From positions 151,481,501-151,545,500 of the forward strand of contig NC_069661.1 of assembly GCF_027244095.1 (NCBI RefSeq): 64,000 nt of DNA. The letters run 5' to 3'. The stretch's first letter is position 1. The number at the start of each line of letters is the position of its first letter. The translations under genes and the position numbers were made by a program. The DNA comes from Hemicordylus capensis. Its lineage: Eukaryota > Chordata > Lepidosauria > Squamata > Cordylidae. The notes beneath the pieces were generated by a model that was given only the letters and a program-made list of their open reading frames with translations, had not been told where the DNA came from and made no database searches. Below, in pieces: positions 10,982 to 22,825 of the stretch.

Positions 10982-11366
10982 CAGAGGCATAACTAGGGAA
11001 AACGGCGCCCGGGGCAAACACTGAAATGGCGCACCCCCACCGCGCCCCCCCGCCCCCCCAACATACGACATTATACTTAGGTTTTTCCTCACAAGCACCC
11101 GCCGCCAAGCCAGGCCACTGACTGGCCGCCAGGTGCCAGCAAAGCAATGGGGGGGCGCAGGTGGTGCGGAAGGGACCGCTTGTGGGGAAGGGGGCACCGA
11201 CGTGCTCCCTTGACTGCTGCAGCGCTGCTGCACTGAGCAGGAAACATTTGTATTAACAAAAAATTAAAAATTAAAAAAAATGGTCATGGCGGCGCCCCCC
11301 ACGTGACCAGAAAAGATGGCGCCCGGGGCACGTGCCCCCCCTGCCCCCCCTATAGTTACGCCTCTG
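10982..11366. mobile_element. hAT MITE with perfect 8-bp target duplication
   Basis: The terminal inverted repeats are CAGAGGCATAACTAGGG on the left and the complement of TATAGTTACGCCTCTG on the right. CTGTCACC flanks both ends exactly (10974-10981 and 11367-11374). The interior is C-rich and the sub-terminal GGCGCCCGGGGCA is also inverted at the right end. No transposase is present. CAG...CTG ends and an 8-bp duplication define the hAT superfamily. Confidence 0.92.
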
Positions 11367-11954
11367 CTGTCACCCATTTTCCATCTCTAGAGGGGTAGAT
11401 GTTGCCAAAAATCACTATGAGCATTATTCCCCTAAGATGATACAGATGTCCAAAATGTGTAGGCCTGGATAGTGGACTAACATAAATGTTAAACACCACC
11501 AATTGAATTAGTATGTGTGAATAGTCTGCACATCAGTCAACATGAGCAACATTAAAAAACCACCATGATGGCAACAGGAACATTGCAGTAGTTGTGTGAC
11601 AATAGTAGTGGCAGTGGGCAAAAGAGGATGGGGCACCCAGGTCTCAGAACCTGCTGTGCAGCCTGATCTGATTGTTGAATGAGCCTGGCTTACATCATCT
11701 TATCTGCATGCAGATGGCTACTATTTTCACGTGAAAAAGCCTAGTAGCTGGAATTAATCAGTGATGTTAGTTTCACCCTACTTATGTGGACTATTCAGTT
11801 ATCCTTCCCTTTCAGTGAAGTTGCATTTGATCTGTGTTACATAGATGAAATGCTGCTGGAGTACACACCGTTTTGTTAGTGTCCAACAGAATACTTAAAT
11901 TGTTGACTTACCTTGTATAGTACTTGCTGTCCATATGATGGAAAATTTGATTAA

Positions 11955-11956
<2 letters not shown>

Positions 11957-11999
<43 letters not shown>

Positions 12000-12002
12000 C
12001 GC
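11957..12002 (+). repeat. (GT)n(GC)n microsatellite
   Basis: About 17 GT units pass directly into about 6 GC units, an alternating purine-pyrimidine tract of the kind that can adopt Z-DNA. Confidence 0.95.
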
Positions 12003-12811
12003 ACTCAAACACATCTTCCACTTTGGACATTCTTTCTATTTGCCAACCCAGAAGAATGAGGGCATCTTCCAGAAACACTTTCTGACAGAACACAGTTTCT
12101 CTCATACAGACTTCTCTATGTTTTACAATGATAAGCTCATTTTAAACATGATTCTCAAAGCCATAAAGGCAAGTAAAATGGCTTTTTGAAAACACAAACA
12201 CATACACACACATTGAATGTCTTCTAGCTGGGTGCAGACAAGAAGAACCCAATGCTTTAGAGCAGGCTTACTCAACTGGTAACCCACCCAACAACCACAG
12301 CCTATCGACCAGACATTTTAACCTTTCAGGTGCTTGATATCCCCACCCCCAGTGACTGGAGGCTCATCACACCCCAGCCAGGCCATCACACATAGCAAAT
12401 GAGCCATATTTTGCTTGGAGAATAACAAGTTCTGCAGACCTTATTCAGAATAACACCAAACTCTTTCTTGGTTGCCATCAATGAAAAAGAAAGAAAAAAT
12501 GGTGGTTAGACCACTAGTATGAATGATTTAGTCTAGCAGTCGCTGTATCTTAGTCTCTCAGAAACCAGGTTCTCTCAAACAAGTTGGCAGATAAGGAAAT
12601 TTCATGGCAAATCACTTGAGGTAACACATTTTGGCTCAAAATGTATGCACATTGGCCTGTGTTCTGACACACGAGTGGTAGATTGATTAAGGCATGCTTT
12701 GTCAGATGATTTGGTACAAACCCTTTTCTCCCTGCCAGATACTGGTTTGGATGCCTCATGGTCATGTTTGTTCTTTATCCATGTAGAACACATTTAGCCT
12801 TAATCCACCTT

Positions 12812-12832
12812 CCCCCCCCCCCCCCCGCCCCC
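12812..12832 (+). repeat. Poly-C tract
   Basis: Run of C interrupted once by G; G-rich on the minus strand. Confidence 0.9.
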
Positions 12833-13519
12833 AACAGCATGGCTCCAGCCAGCATTTGCTTGGTTGCCGAGAAGGCAAGCAAGGCTGACTGATGTTATTT
12901 GGCATCATGCTTGCAAATAGATACTTTCCTCTGTCTGGCAAATAAGAGCTGCGCTGGTCAAAAACGTTTCTTTTCCTAGAAAGGAGATGAATACCTCAAC
13001 CTCGGAGCAAAACGGCTGAAGCTGTTTCTTTGTTGCCAAGGAAAGGTTGGCTGTCAATGAACTCACAGAGAAAGAATAGAGATCCTCTGACGTTGAATGA
13101 TGCAGTGTACATTTCCTTTGAAAATCACTCCTGGGATCTGGTGTTTCTAAATGATAGTACTCTATATTTATAGTATTGCCTGAGTTGTTGAAAGAGCTTG
13201 TCCACATTCTTGGAGTCATGCCATGAAAGGTTTAGTCTTGCCTGTATATGAATGTCACTCATGTTGTACCTTTGTTTCCGAATTGTACAGTAGCCTCGAA
13301 TGGGGCATGCATCTTGTGACCCTTCCTTTGGGCAAGGCAGCCATGAGGACTGCTTTGAATTGCAGTACACATGCACCTTGCAAGAACTGCCAGTCACTTA
13401 TCAAAATCATTGTGGCATTAGAAACCAAAGCAGAATCCACATTGTCCAAACCGTACATTATTAATCCACTCTTTGGACCGGTTCAAACAATACTGGTGGC
13501 AATATACTTGAAGGAGGAG

Positions 13520-13731
13520 GGGGCATGCTGAAAGCACGCCTTTTGAGATATCCTCCATGGATGTCCCAACAATCTTTCAGTGCGTCCCTTGATCATGTGT
13601 GTTGTACAAGCATTTGGAACTTATGTTTTGGGATTATTTGGATGAACAGCCCCTATGCACAATCAAGGGACGTCAGGAGGGTGTTGGGACATCCATGGAG
13701 GATGTACCAATGGGCATGCTCTCGGCATACC
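13520..13731. mobile_element. Long-TIR palindromic MITE, unclassified
   Basis: A perfect 22-bp inverted pair lies at 13550-13571 and 13682-13703. Weaker complementarity continues outward (GGCATGCTGAAAGC against the complement of GCATGCTCTCGG) and inward (GTCCCTTGAT / ATCAAGGGAC). The total is about 210 bp with arms of roughly 50 bp. No clear target duplication is seen, so the superfamily is not assigned. It lies 20 bp upstream of a CR1 copy. Confidence 0.65.
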
Positions 13732-13751
13732 AATGCACACTCATCACATCT

Positions 13752-14366
13752 AAAGAAGGTCATTGTAGAACTGGGAAAGGTGCAGAAGAGGGCAACCAAG
13801 ATGATCAGGGGCCTAGAGCACCTTTCTTATGAGGCAAGGCTACAACACCTGGGGCTATTTAGTTTAGAAAAAAGACAACTGCAGGGAGACATGATAGAAG
13901 TCTATAAAATCATGCATGGTGTGGAGAAAGTGGATAGAGAGAACTTCTTCTCCCTCTCACATAACACTAGAACCAGGGGTCATCCCATGAAATTGATTGC
14001 CTGGAAATTTAGGAGCAACAAATGGAAGTACTTTTTCACATGATGCATAATCAACTTGTGGAATTCTCTGCCACATGATGTGGTGACAGCCAACAACCTG
14101 GATGACTTTAAGAGGGGTTTGGATAAATTCATGGAGGAGAGGTCTATCAACGGCTACTAGTCAGAGGGCTATAGGCTACCTTCAGCCTCAAAGGCAGGAT
14201 GCCTATGAGTACTAGTTGCAGGGAAGTAACAGTAGGAGAGGGGGCATGCCCTCAACTCCTGCCTGTGGGCTCCCCAGAGGCATCTGGTGGGCCACTGTCT
14301 GAAACAGGATGCTGGACTAGATGGGCCTTGGGCCTGATCCAGCAGGGCTGTTCTTATGTTCTTATA
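13752..14366 (+). mobile_element. CR1 LINE 3' end, well preserved
   Basis: Contains the classic sauropsid CR1 3' segment: GCAGAAGAGGGCAACCAAGA, GGCTACAACACCTGGGGCT, AAATTCATGGAGGAGAGGTC and GATGGGCCTTGGGCCTGATC, ending in TTCTTATGTTCTTAT. It retains the end of ORF2 plus the 3' UTR, and the rest is 5'-truncated. A 172-codon open frame (13525-14043) runs through it by chance of preservation and is not an intact RT. Confidence 0.95.
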
Positions 14367-14895
14367 TCCCCTTCCTGTTCACATGTACAGCTGCAGTATC
14401 ATGAACCACCCTATGAGTCTCATAAAGGACCATGTCAGTGCAACTCTGTGTAGATAAACTAGCTACACAAATAGTTTATCTGTACTTAACAATTATCCAG
14501 AATTAGAGGCCAGCAGCTGGAGCCATACGGCTAAATCCAGACTTCCTAAAGTGCTGCCCTGGCCCCCAGGTGCGACACGCAGGTGCTACCTCCTGAGTGT
14601 AGCACCTCCACTCAGCTGCTACAGATATAAGCATGAGTGCAGGAAGGAGAGGGGAAAGCCCTCCTCAAGCCAATGCATCTGATATATTTCCTCTCTCTTG
14701 TTTTTCTTCTGGAGGGTGGGTAGGATGGAAGACTAGAAACAGGAGGTGCTTCATGGTGGGGTCTCTTACACTGAAGGGGGCAACAATGAAATCCAGGCTG
14801 CAGAGAAATAGTACAATGGCATGGAATACAGCAGAAAAGAGAGCAACAGCTGTGTTGCAGTCAACAGCATCCAGTAGTGGCTTAGTGGAGGCAGG
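14367..14895. other. Unassigned non-coding sequence
   Basis: A small imperfect inverted repeat (GTGCTACCTCC / GTGTAGCACC) near 14580-14620 could be MITE debris. Otherwise nothing is recognised. Confidence 0.4.
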
Positions 14896-15612
14896 CAGGG
14901 ATGCACCTAGGTATTGGTGCCCAGACCTGAGGCTGAAGGGCTTCAAAGCACACATCTGCTGTGAGGGCCCCCCTTTTATTTAAAAAAAATACCGCTTGGG
15001 GAGCTGGCTGGCCCCACAGCTGCCCTGCCGCCTCCACCACTGCCCCGCACACCACTGCTATTTCCCCCTTGCCACTGCTATCTTTCCCTCTTCACCACCG
15101 GGGTGTGTGTGAGCAGAGCAGGCCACTCCCCCCAGACGGCAGGTGCAAGCGGGCATCCTCAGCCTGTGCAGACCAGCCTCCTCAGCCTGCACGCGTGTGC
15201 AGTTGGAGTATGGAGTGTCACATCCCGTGATGTCACGGGGTGCAACACTCCATACACCTGCTGCACACGTGCACAGGCCGAGGAGGCACATGCACAGTTG
15301 GAGTGTGGAGTGTCGTATCCCATGGCATCATGGGATGCAACACTTCATACTCCAACTGCGCGCACACACACAGGCCGAGGAGGCCGGTCTGTGCAGGCTA
15401 AGGAGGCCTGACTGTGCCCACTGCCATTGGGGGAGGGAGTGGCCTGCTCCACTCTGCTCCGCTCACTCCCCTCGTGATGAAGAGGGGGAAATAGCAGTGG
15501 CGTGCGGGGCAGGGGCCAGGCAGCAGCAGTGAGGCAGCGGCGTTTGGGGGGCCCCAGGGAGGCAGGAGGCCACAGAGCCCTACCCCGGGGTCCGTGCCTA
15601 AATGTGCCCCTG
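14896..15612. mobile_element. hAT element with perfect 8-bp duplication and internal hairpins
   Basis: Starts CAGGGATGCACCTAGG and ends CCTAAATGTGCCCCTG, with GAGGCAGG duplicated exactly at 14888-14895 and 15613-15620. The interior is GC-rich and carries two tandemly arranged hairpins of the same type: GTATGGAGTGT / ACACTCCATAC around 15208-15253, and GTGTGGAGTGTCG / GCAACACTTCATAC around 15302-15350. Each is followed by CAGGCCGAGGAGGC. No transposase is present. The open frames on both strands here are low-complexity. Confidence 0.9.
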
Positions 15613-16844
15613 GAGGCAGGACAGTTGAGTAGATGTGGTGTTCTCTAGGGGCTATGTAGTGTGGATCAACGACATCCCTTCCCATGGGCTTTTGAAGATG
15701 GTGCTAGGAGTCCACAATCCCACACTGGAATAGCACACCAAATTACCCTTGTCCAAGGCCCACAAACGAGCTAGACATGCACATACTGTTGTAAAGGAAG
15801 AGTAGCGGTATCAATGTTCCTTTGATTGCAAATTTGAATTATTGACCCCACCCTGATGCTGGAGGCACTCTTGCCTCCAAAAAGATCATCTCCGGAGATG
15901 GCAAGACCCATTATTGATGCTCTAAGCATGACTGCTATTACATTTTTCATGACAGCTAATTTAAATACTGCCTTTCATTGCACCATTGCCTATACTCCCA
16001 CGAGGGCACTCTCCTAGTTTGCTATTCTCTGCTGCAGCCATTCTTTGTCTCAAGGTTGACACGCAGATGGATAGCTGGCATCCAGCAGGCCTGACAACAG
16101 TTAGGTGTCGAGCTGATGAAGAATGGCCTTCTCTAGTTTACCTCAATTTCTCGGCAATGGTTAACCAAGCTATTCTTTACACTGTCATACAAAATGTGAT
16201 GCCACTGTATAATGTGCTGACAAAGGATGGCAATCTCACTTTCTTTCCCACAGTGACTGAGTTGCAGGGGGTAGCTGACATAATGATTAATTTGCCTTTA
16301 GCTAAAACTGCAGTCCTAGGACACTTACTTGTAAGTCCCACTGAACAGGGGGGATGTGCATAGGACTAGGCTGAGAGAGGTCTTGGAGCCATTGTGAATC
16401 TTCTGGAGAGATAAATATTCCCTGTTTATAGTGAGTGGGGAGCAAAGCTGAAGGCTTTCCATGTCGTCAGCTTAATGTTTTCCGAATCTTGCACTGTTGC
16501 AGGTGAAGCTCTGTGACTTGTAGCTCTTTAAAGAAGCTTCAATGGGAAGGACTAGAAATGGACAGAGGTCTTGTCTCTCAGCCTGTCCTGGGCTCTTGTG
16601 CCTTTAAGAGTCCCACGCAGGTATAGAAACCTGGTAGATCTGGGCTTGTAGCTTTAAGGTTTGCATGGTCATGGCGCTGGCCCTTGAGTTAATGGGTTAG
16701 TCCTCTACAAAGACAGAAAAGCATGCTTTCTGTAGCCTCATTTATAGCTTGGTTCAGATGTTGGTTCTCAGCAAAAAGGACAGATTCAGAAATCAGTCAG
16801 ATAAAGACACATTGACTATGTTTTCACTCTTCTGTTTAGTTGCA
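15613..16844. other. Unassigned sequence containing an unexplained open frame
   Basis: A 125-codon plus-strand frame at 15986-16363 has ordinary amino-acid composition but no motif I recognise. Its 3' end overlaps an R3 repeat (16318-16378), so part of it is repeat-derived. No splice or promoter signal supports it as a gene. Confidence 0.4.
16318..16378. repeat. R3 interspersed repeat fragment
   Basis: Contains CTTACTTGTAAGTCCCACTGAA and GTGCATAGGACTAGGCTG-like sequence. The same pattern (SAGTGGGGCTTACTTCTGAG-like, then ATAGGATTGCAGCC-like) occurs at 26465-26545, 48901-48985 and 53239-53300. This is a short, old squamate repeat whose class I cannot name. Confidence 0.5.
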
Positions 16845-16960
16845 AATTATGACTGAGTGTCATCTTCCTATTGGCGACCTGTCCGTTGAAATTTCTGGAC
16901 AACCTCTCCTAGTGAATCCATGTAGATGTTAAATAGCATGTGGGAGTGGCAATTTATAAA
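16845..16960 (-). mobile_element. L2 LINE fragment
   Basis: Nearly matches 18419-18530, sharing GTTGAAATTTCTGGACAACC and ATCCATGTAGATGTTAAA. Read on the minus strand, this is the region just 3' of the LINE RT 'VPQG' motif (a CTGTTTAACATCTACATG-like block). Confidence 0.6.
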
Positions 16961-17141
16961 AGACTGCTTGTTTCTATGTGACTTTATTTATTTATTGTTA
17001 CATTTATATACTGCTTTTCATAACAAATCCCGAAGTGATTCACAACGTATATACTGTATTAAAAACCACCATAAAAATTAAAAACACACAACCAATCAAA
17101 CACAGCACACAAATGCAGCATCAACACAGCAGCCCTTAAAG

Positions 17142-17251
17142 CAGAGGTGGGGAACCTTGACTCTCCAGCTGTTGTTGAACTACAACTCCCATCATCCCCA
17201 GTGGGAGTTGTAGTTCAAAAACAGCTGGAGGGCCAAGCTTCCCCACTCCTG
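17142..17251. mobile_element. Short palindromic hAT MITE with perfect 8-bp duplication
   Basis: Only 110 bp. The ends are CAGAGGTGGGGAACCTTG and its near-complement CCAAGCTTCCCCACTCCTG. The arms meet at ACAACTCCCATCATCCCC / GGGAGTTGTAGTT. CCTTAAAG is duplicated exactly at 17134-17141 and 17252-17259. It sits inside the L2 remnant and is therefore younger. The same arm type appears at 2633-2768 and 19020-19119. Confidence 0.93.
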
Positions 17252-17555
17252 CCTTAAAGGATAAAGGGCTAAGTAAACAGCCAGGTCTTTTCCTGCCTCT
17301 TAATGGCATTGAGGAAAACTGAAAAGTAAACATCCATCAAAGGAAACAAGAGCAAATGTCCACTGGGAGAGCATTCCAAAGTCTGGGGGCAATGACCAAG
17401 GACGCTCTGTCCCATGTTCATGACAATCGAACCTCCTTCAGTGCAGGCACATGGAGCAGAGCCCCCTCTGAGGATCTTCTCAGCTGGACAGCAACATTAG
17501 GGAGCAGGCAATTTCTCAGATATCCACTCCAGGGCCCAAACTATTAACAGTTTTA

Positions 17556-17885
17556 GGGGCAGCCCAAGGTATTGCAGGCCTGAGGTGAGGCACAAAATGC
17601 TGTCCCAGCCAGTGGGGGGCACCCCCTTTCAAAACCAACCCTTGGAAGCTTTGGAAGTTGCACAGGGGACAGGGAGAAAAGGTTTCCAGTAGCCTCCTCT
17701 CCATGCTTCCTGCAAGGTATGTAAAGAGAGCTGCTCCTTTCACAGTTTCCAATGTCAGATCAGCCCCAAAGTGCTGCTTTGATGGCACAGCAGAGGTCAT
17801 CTTACTGCCCTGCTGGCAGCCCACTAATCTGTTGCATGAAGCAACTGCTTCACCAAGCCTCATGAAAGGGCCACCCATGCCAGCA
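17556..17885. mobile_element. Possible hAT insertion in L2
   Basis: This block breaks L2 continuity between GGGCCCAAACTATTAACAG and CAGCACCTTGAATTGG. Its ends carry weakly inverted GGGGCAGCCC...GAGGTGAGGC and GCTTCACC...GGGCCACCC. No target duplication could be fixed. Confidence 0.45.
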
Positions 17886-18545
17886 CCTTGAATTGGACCT
17901 GCAAACTAATTGGCAGCCACTGCAGCTCTTTCAAAATGGGCAAAATATGATTCCAACCCACCCACAACTCTGGACAAAACCCTGGCCACTGCATTTTGCA
18001 CCACCTGCAGGTTCAGAATATTCTTCAAAGGCAGCCACATGTAGCCATACTGCAATAATCTAGCCATGATAAGGCATAGGTGACCACGACCAGATCTGCC
18101 TTCTCATGAAAGGGATGCAGCTGGCACACTGGCCAAAGCTGTGCAAAGCCATTCTGGTCACTGCCTCTGCTTGGGCTCCTGAGGAAGCATTGCTGGTCCA
18201 GCAGTACCTTCAAACTGTGCACCTGCTCTTCAGAGGGAGTGCAGCCCCATCCAGAGGCAGCTGAATCCTCTCGTCCCAATTGGCTCTCCAACTGACCAAC
18301 AGCACCTCTATCTTGTCTGGATTCAAGCTCAGTTACTAACCCACATCCAGCCCATCACTGCCTCTAGCCCTCGGTTCAGGATATCCACTGTCTTTGATCA
18401 GATGACAAAGACAGACAGAACTGAGTTTCATCCTCCTATTGATGACCTGTCTGTTGAAATTTCTGGACAACCTTTCCTAGTGGATCCATGTAGATGTTAA
18501 ACAGCATGGGGGAGGGGCAGTTTATGCTTAAGATATAGTCAGTCC

Positions 18546-19837
18546 TCAGAATGGATGCAGCATTAGTAGCTTATAGCACTCTCACCATAGAGAAACCTGG
18601 AGCTAGTAACGAGCAAGCTGCTGTTATGTGCTGAGTTCATCTGCATTGTCCCTGGTCATACTCAGTCCACATTTCTGCGATGTTCTTTAGTGGTGTTAAA
18701 ATTGTGGATTGAATGCCAAGCTGGACGTTGCTGACTCAATCACATCTGAACATATCAAGCTGTTCTACACCGTGAGATCGTTGGACCAGTTAGTCCAGAA
18801 TTGTCTAATCCAGTTGACAATGGCTCTGCCAAGTAGAGTTCTTCCCCAGTCCCTCTCCTGGAATACTTCAGAGAAACCTGGGGGACCATCTGCACACAAA
18901 ATATATGCTCTGTCACTAGGTCATGGCTCCATTCAGCCACTGCTGACCTCTTCAATTATCATATAGATCAACTCAGCCCAGATTGGGACACACCGTCTTG
19001 ATGGTGTCAAGTGTCCCTTCAGGATCCTCAACGTTGGGCCCCCAGATGTTCTTGGACTTCAACTCCCATAATCCCCAGGCCCAGTGGCCTTTCTGGGGGC
19101 CCAACGTTGAGGATCCCTGCGTGTATGTACATGGAAATGTGCAGGGAGAACATGGGAATTACAGGGATTTCTAGTTTTTGGGTAGAAAACCAGAACATTC
19201 CTATGAAACAATGTATCTTTTTTGTTTGTTACTTTGCCTCTGATTTCCAGTGCCTCAATGTTCCCATTAGAGCGTTTTATAAGAATGTGGTGTGCTGTAG
19301 TAAGTGCACTCATTTGCAAACTTAAAATGTGACCATAAATCATCTGCGGTCCTGAAAATTGTATTCCCTCTCTTCAGTGACTAGTAATTAAGGAAAAGAA
19401 ATACAAAGGCCAATGGCTTGCTTATAGGCTGCTAGTGCAAGAATGCACTGGTGACCTTTTGCCTACAGAAAGGACGGGACCTGGCAGTGTTCAAGGTTTC
19501 TGGAGAGAGGCTGAGAGAGGCTTGTTTTCCAAACAAAAGCAGCCTTCTATGGGAGTCAACAAACAAATGGGAAGAACAAACAACTAGAGACCACACACAT
19601 TGTTAATGACAACATCCTGTGCTTGCAAAGGGCAAATGCTGTTGAAAATAATCACCTCCAAGAGCAGTTGCATATGGTTTAGGTTTGGCTAGCTGTGCTG
19701 CACCAACTTCTACTGTTGTTTCAGAGCAGGTACAAAGGCCTGCGGTGGCAGAGAGATGGAAATGTGTACTTACTGTGTTACATCCGGAAGACTGTTCTGC
19801 AAGTTGCCATCTTTACGACTAGGTCAGGAAGATTATA
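18546..19837. other. Mostly unassigned non-coding sequence
   Basis: Apart from the MITE at 19020-19119, nothing is recognised. Confidence 0.45.
19020..19119. mobile_element. Palindromic hAT-type MITE
   Basis: The 100-bp hairpin has long arms. CAGGATCCTCAACGTTGGGC at the left is answered by CCCAACGTTGAGGATCCCTG at the right. The interior carries the ACTTCAACTCCCATAATCCC block shared with 2633-2768. The flanking octamers do not match. Confidence 0.75.
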
Positions 19838-20081
19838 GAACCCCTTGCTAACTGGGCAAAGAGGCACCTTTTACCGTGGTGATTCTCTTTATTTAGCAGG
19901 GGGAGAGTAACTGGCCCTATCCACCCCCAGTACAATACCTCCAGTGACTGTTGCTAGTGTCTATCTTATGTTTCTATTAGATTGTGAGCCCTTTGGGGAC
20001 AGGGATCCATCTTATTTATTTATTATTTCTCTATGTAAACCGCTCTGAGCCATTTTTGGAAGGGCAGTATAGAAATCAATT

Positions 20082-20090
<9 letters not shown>
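19838..20090 (+). repeat. L2-tailed interspersed repeat (family R1), copy 2
   Basis: Full-length match to 825-1085 with a slightly different end (CGCTCTGAGCCATTTTTGGA, GCAGTATAGAAATCAA), so two subfamilies exist. It is followed by a (TTTA)n then (ATT)n tail. Confidence 0.7.

Positions 20091-20140
<50 letters not shown>
20091..20140 (+). repeat. (ATT)n microsatellite
   Basis: About 16 ATT units grown from the tail of the adjacent R1 repeat. Confidence 0.95.
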
Positions 20141-20141
<1 letters not shown>

Positions 20142-20331
20142 GGAATTCCACTCAACTCAGATATATGTCCTAGAAATGATATGGGCTGGGATGTGGCTAA
20201 TCTCCCTAATTGACACAATTTCTACTTCTGAAATAAATCTTGTTCAGCTTGTTCTCCCTCCATGGCTGGGCTGCAAGGCTCCAATATTCCATTCCTCCTT
20301 GAACCATCCTAATCCACTTTTATAATATAAC

Positions 20332-20500
20332 CAGGGGTGTAGATATAATTGGGCAGATGAGTTCAAAGAACCCGGGGGGGGGAGCTCCTAAGGGGGCCCC
20401 AGTTCCACCCCTGCCTATTTTCTCCATTATCTCCCTCACTCCAAGGGGCCACCAGGGAGAAGGGTGAACACAGGCCCTGTCTCCCCAAGCTATGGCCCTG
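20332..20500. mobile_element. hAT MITE with perfect 8-bp duplication
   Basis: Starts CAGGGGTGTAGATATAATTG and ends AAGCTATGGCCCTG. AATATAAC is duplicated exactly at 20324-20331 and 20501-20508. 169 bp, no coding capacity. Confidence 0.9.
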
Positions 20501-20508
20501 AATATAAC

Positions 20509-22825
20509 CCCCACCCCAGCATCCTTTCCTCTCTGACAAGAGAACAAAATAGGATAGCCGTTCTGACAGTTTATGGCCCATGTGATCCACGGACCTGTGG
20601 CTGTGGAAGAAGGGCTGCAAGTCCCCAAGGAGCCTTCAGTGTCCCTGTGCTAGAGGTTGTCTTGCACAGCAGAGCAGACTGGGCACAGAGAGCGAGGAGA
20701 GCGGTTTTTGCATCCCTCCCCTCCCTCCAAAAGCCCTTTCCACAGGAGGTATAAATCTGTTCTGGAGGCAAAACAGTCTTTAGGTTTAGCCCTTCAGTCA
20801 CTGGTTCCTTTCAAAGAAAATGAGCAGAGAGGGCTTTGTCCAGGTACAAGACTGGAGGATGGTGTCCTGATATACTACTCTACTCCTGCAGTATGATGGC
20901 TGTCATGTGATTACATTGAGAAGCCTCCCTAGTTGTTTTGCTTGTTTGAGCAACATTAAAAGGGTTTGCCTTCTATTTGCCTTCTGCCCTGTTCTTAACT
21001 GTGCAAACAAATTACCATTTACAGTGGAAATTTTGCACAATTTCTTACTAGGTAAAACACTGTGCTGATCATGTCTTCTGAGGTCTCAGTAGTCTGGCAG
21101 CAGGCTAGCCTTTTTAGTCCGGGCATGAACCTTTAATCAAAATCTGCAGTGTACTGAACCCATTCGTTGTTTGCTGGCTTCTTCCTCTCCCCCCCCCCCA
21201 CTTTCTCATTCTGATGTTCTTCCTTCCTTTACCCCCCTTTTAAGACAAAATGGTTGTGGTGCCCCTGGTGTGACAAGAGCGGCTGTGGGCGGTGGGGAGC
21301 AATTACCCTCACACTCAAGTAGTTTCCACCCCCACCTGCCACCCCCTTTCTGTTAGGTTTCTCAAACATGTGTGACACAGCTCACCCACCCAGAAGTGCA
21401 CTTTGTTTATTCTGTGACCTTCTCAATTTTTTTTTCTTAGAGCCGTCATTGGACACACTTGAAGCTGGACCACAACTTGCTTCCTGAGCCCACAGCTGAA
21501 GACCAGTGGTTAGAGCATGTATTCAAGCAAGTTTCTCATCTGCTTGTATTTGGTTGATTAACTATAGTCCATCCTGCCCTATGGGCTCAAGGAAGATTAC
21601 CACAGTTTCACCCAAGTGATAAACCCTCAAGGGCTCCCACTCTAAGTAATAGATTATGGAAGCAATGTTAGGCAAACCAAAATCAATCAATCAATCAAAT
21701 GCCCTATTGCATAACTTGTGACTTAGGCATGTCTGCAACATCTCCTGTCACCAACATTCCTTTCTTTCTCATTCGTTACATTTAGAACTAGACATGTCCC
21801 TGAATCTCAAGAGCTTGTCTGTGTTGAGAATTGAAAATTGAGACATACAAGGAACTTGTAGACGATAGATATGAGTGTTAGTAACTTGGTAAGAAATTGT
21901 ATTGAATGGAGCTTTGTATGCATAAGGTAGCATCCAGACTATTCTTGCCCTAGAGTAAAGCACAGAGAAACTGAACCGAGATTAATTTTGGTTCTAACTA
22001 GTTATTGTGCTAGCACAATCTGTTGCACAACCTTCTGCACAAGCCCATATATGTGCAGATGGGGAACTCCTTTTACAGCATGTATTCAGGTGGTTCCTTC
22101 TTTTCCACTCGTGGTATTGCAGTTTTGCAGAGCAGGCAGCCACAAGAAGCCCTTCCACAAGAGCCACATGGATGCTACCCAGCGTTATCCAATACTGACC
22201 TCCTCCACAGATGCTACAGCTGTGACCAAAGGGGCTTTGAATGTATACAGCTTATCCTGGAGATCAAATGATGAGTCTTTCTGCACTGGGAACCTAAGAT
22301 TTCTCCTACAATAGAATCCTGATTGCTCAATTAGTATTTCTTGCTTTTAGAGAGAAAGTAGCATTTAAAACAAGAAAATCAGAAACAGATTTCAGGACAT
22401 CTGAGGGGACATTTTATACATCTACAAATAAGGAAGTGGCTGAAAAGAATAGGGAGAAGGAACAAGCAGACTCTTTAATTCACTGAAAGAGAAAACCGGA
22501 GGCAGCACTGACATAACAGTTAGATCCTGGTCCTTTTTATGTCTGGTTTGTTTGTACAAGTGAGTCTGTGAATATGAAGATGAGTGTGCTGCTAAGGAAA
22601 CGGAACTGAGTGATCAAGACATTTGTGCAAGAGGGGAAAAGGTTAGCTGAGGGAAGAATGTGTTCCGTTTGTGGTAAGATGAACACATTAATGCAAATAG
22701 TTTTTAAAAGGCTGCAGTTGCCTTTTTGTTTCTCATGTTTGTCTTGATGCTCTGTGCTTTCTCCTGCATTTCTCTCTGTGTGTGTTTGGGAGGGATGCAG
22801 AAACAATGTACAACTACCCAGAAGA
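20509..22825. other. Unassigned non-coding sequence
   Basis: No exon or transposon is recognised. It contains a short C-tract near 21189 and scattered AT-rich sequence. Frames of about 100 codons overlap on both strands and look random. Confidence 0.45.

Larger units (their letters stand above)
11367..13519. other. Unassigned sequence with simple repeats
   Basis: No gene is seen. 12268-12330 may hold a hAT end remnant (CAGGCTTACTCAACTGG). The rest is unique-looking AT-rich sequence. The open frames of up to 104 codons around 12905-13531 overlap on both strands and show no recognisable domain. Confidence 0.45.
16984..18545 (-). mobile_element. L2 LINE, 3' half, reverse orientation with nested insertions
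   Basis: The plus strand runs from the 3' UTR (16984-17100, ATTTATATACTGC then AT-rich) through GAGAGCATTCCAAAGTC, CACCTTGAATTGGACCTGC, TGCAATAATCTAGCCATGAT and GTGCAGCCCCATCCAGAGG to GTAGATGTTAAACAGCATGG. That is the reverse complement of RT C-terminal sequence and 3' UTR of an abundant squamate L2-type LINE. The reading frame is decayed. It is interrupted by a hAT MITE at 17142-17251 and probably a second insert at about 17556-17885. Confidence 0.65.

Noticed and set aside
13525-14043. 172-codon plus frame suggestive of a small gene
   Set aside because: It runs through a MITE and into the 3' end of a CR1 LINE; no independent gene.
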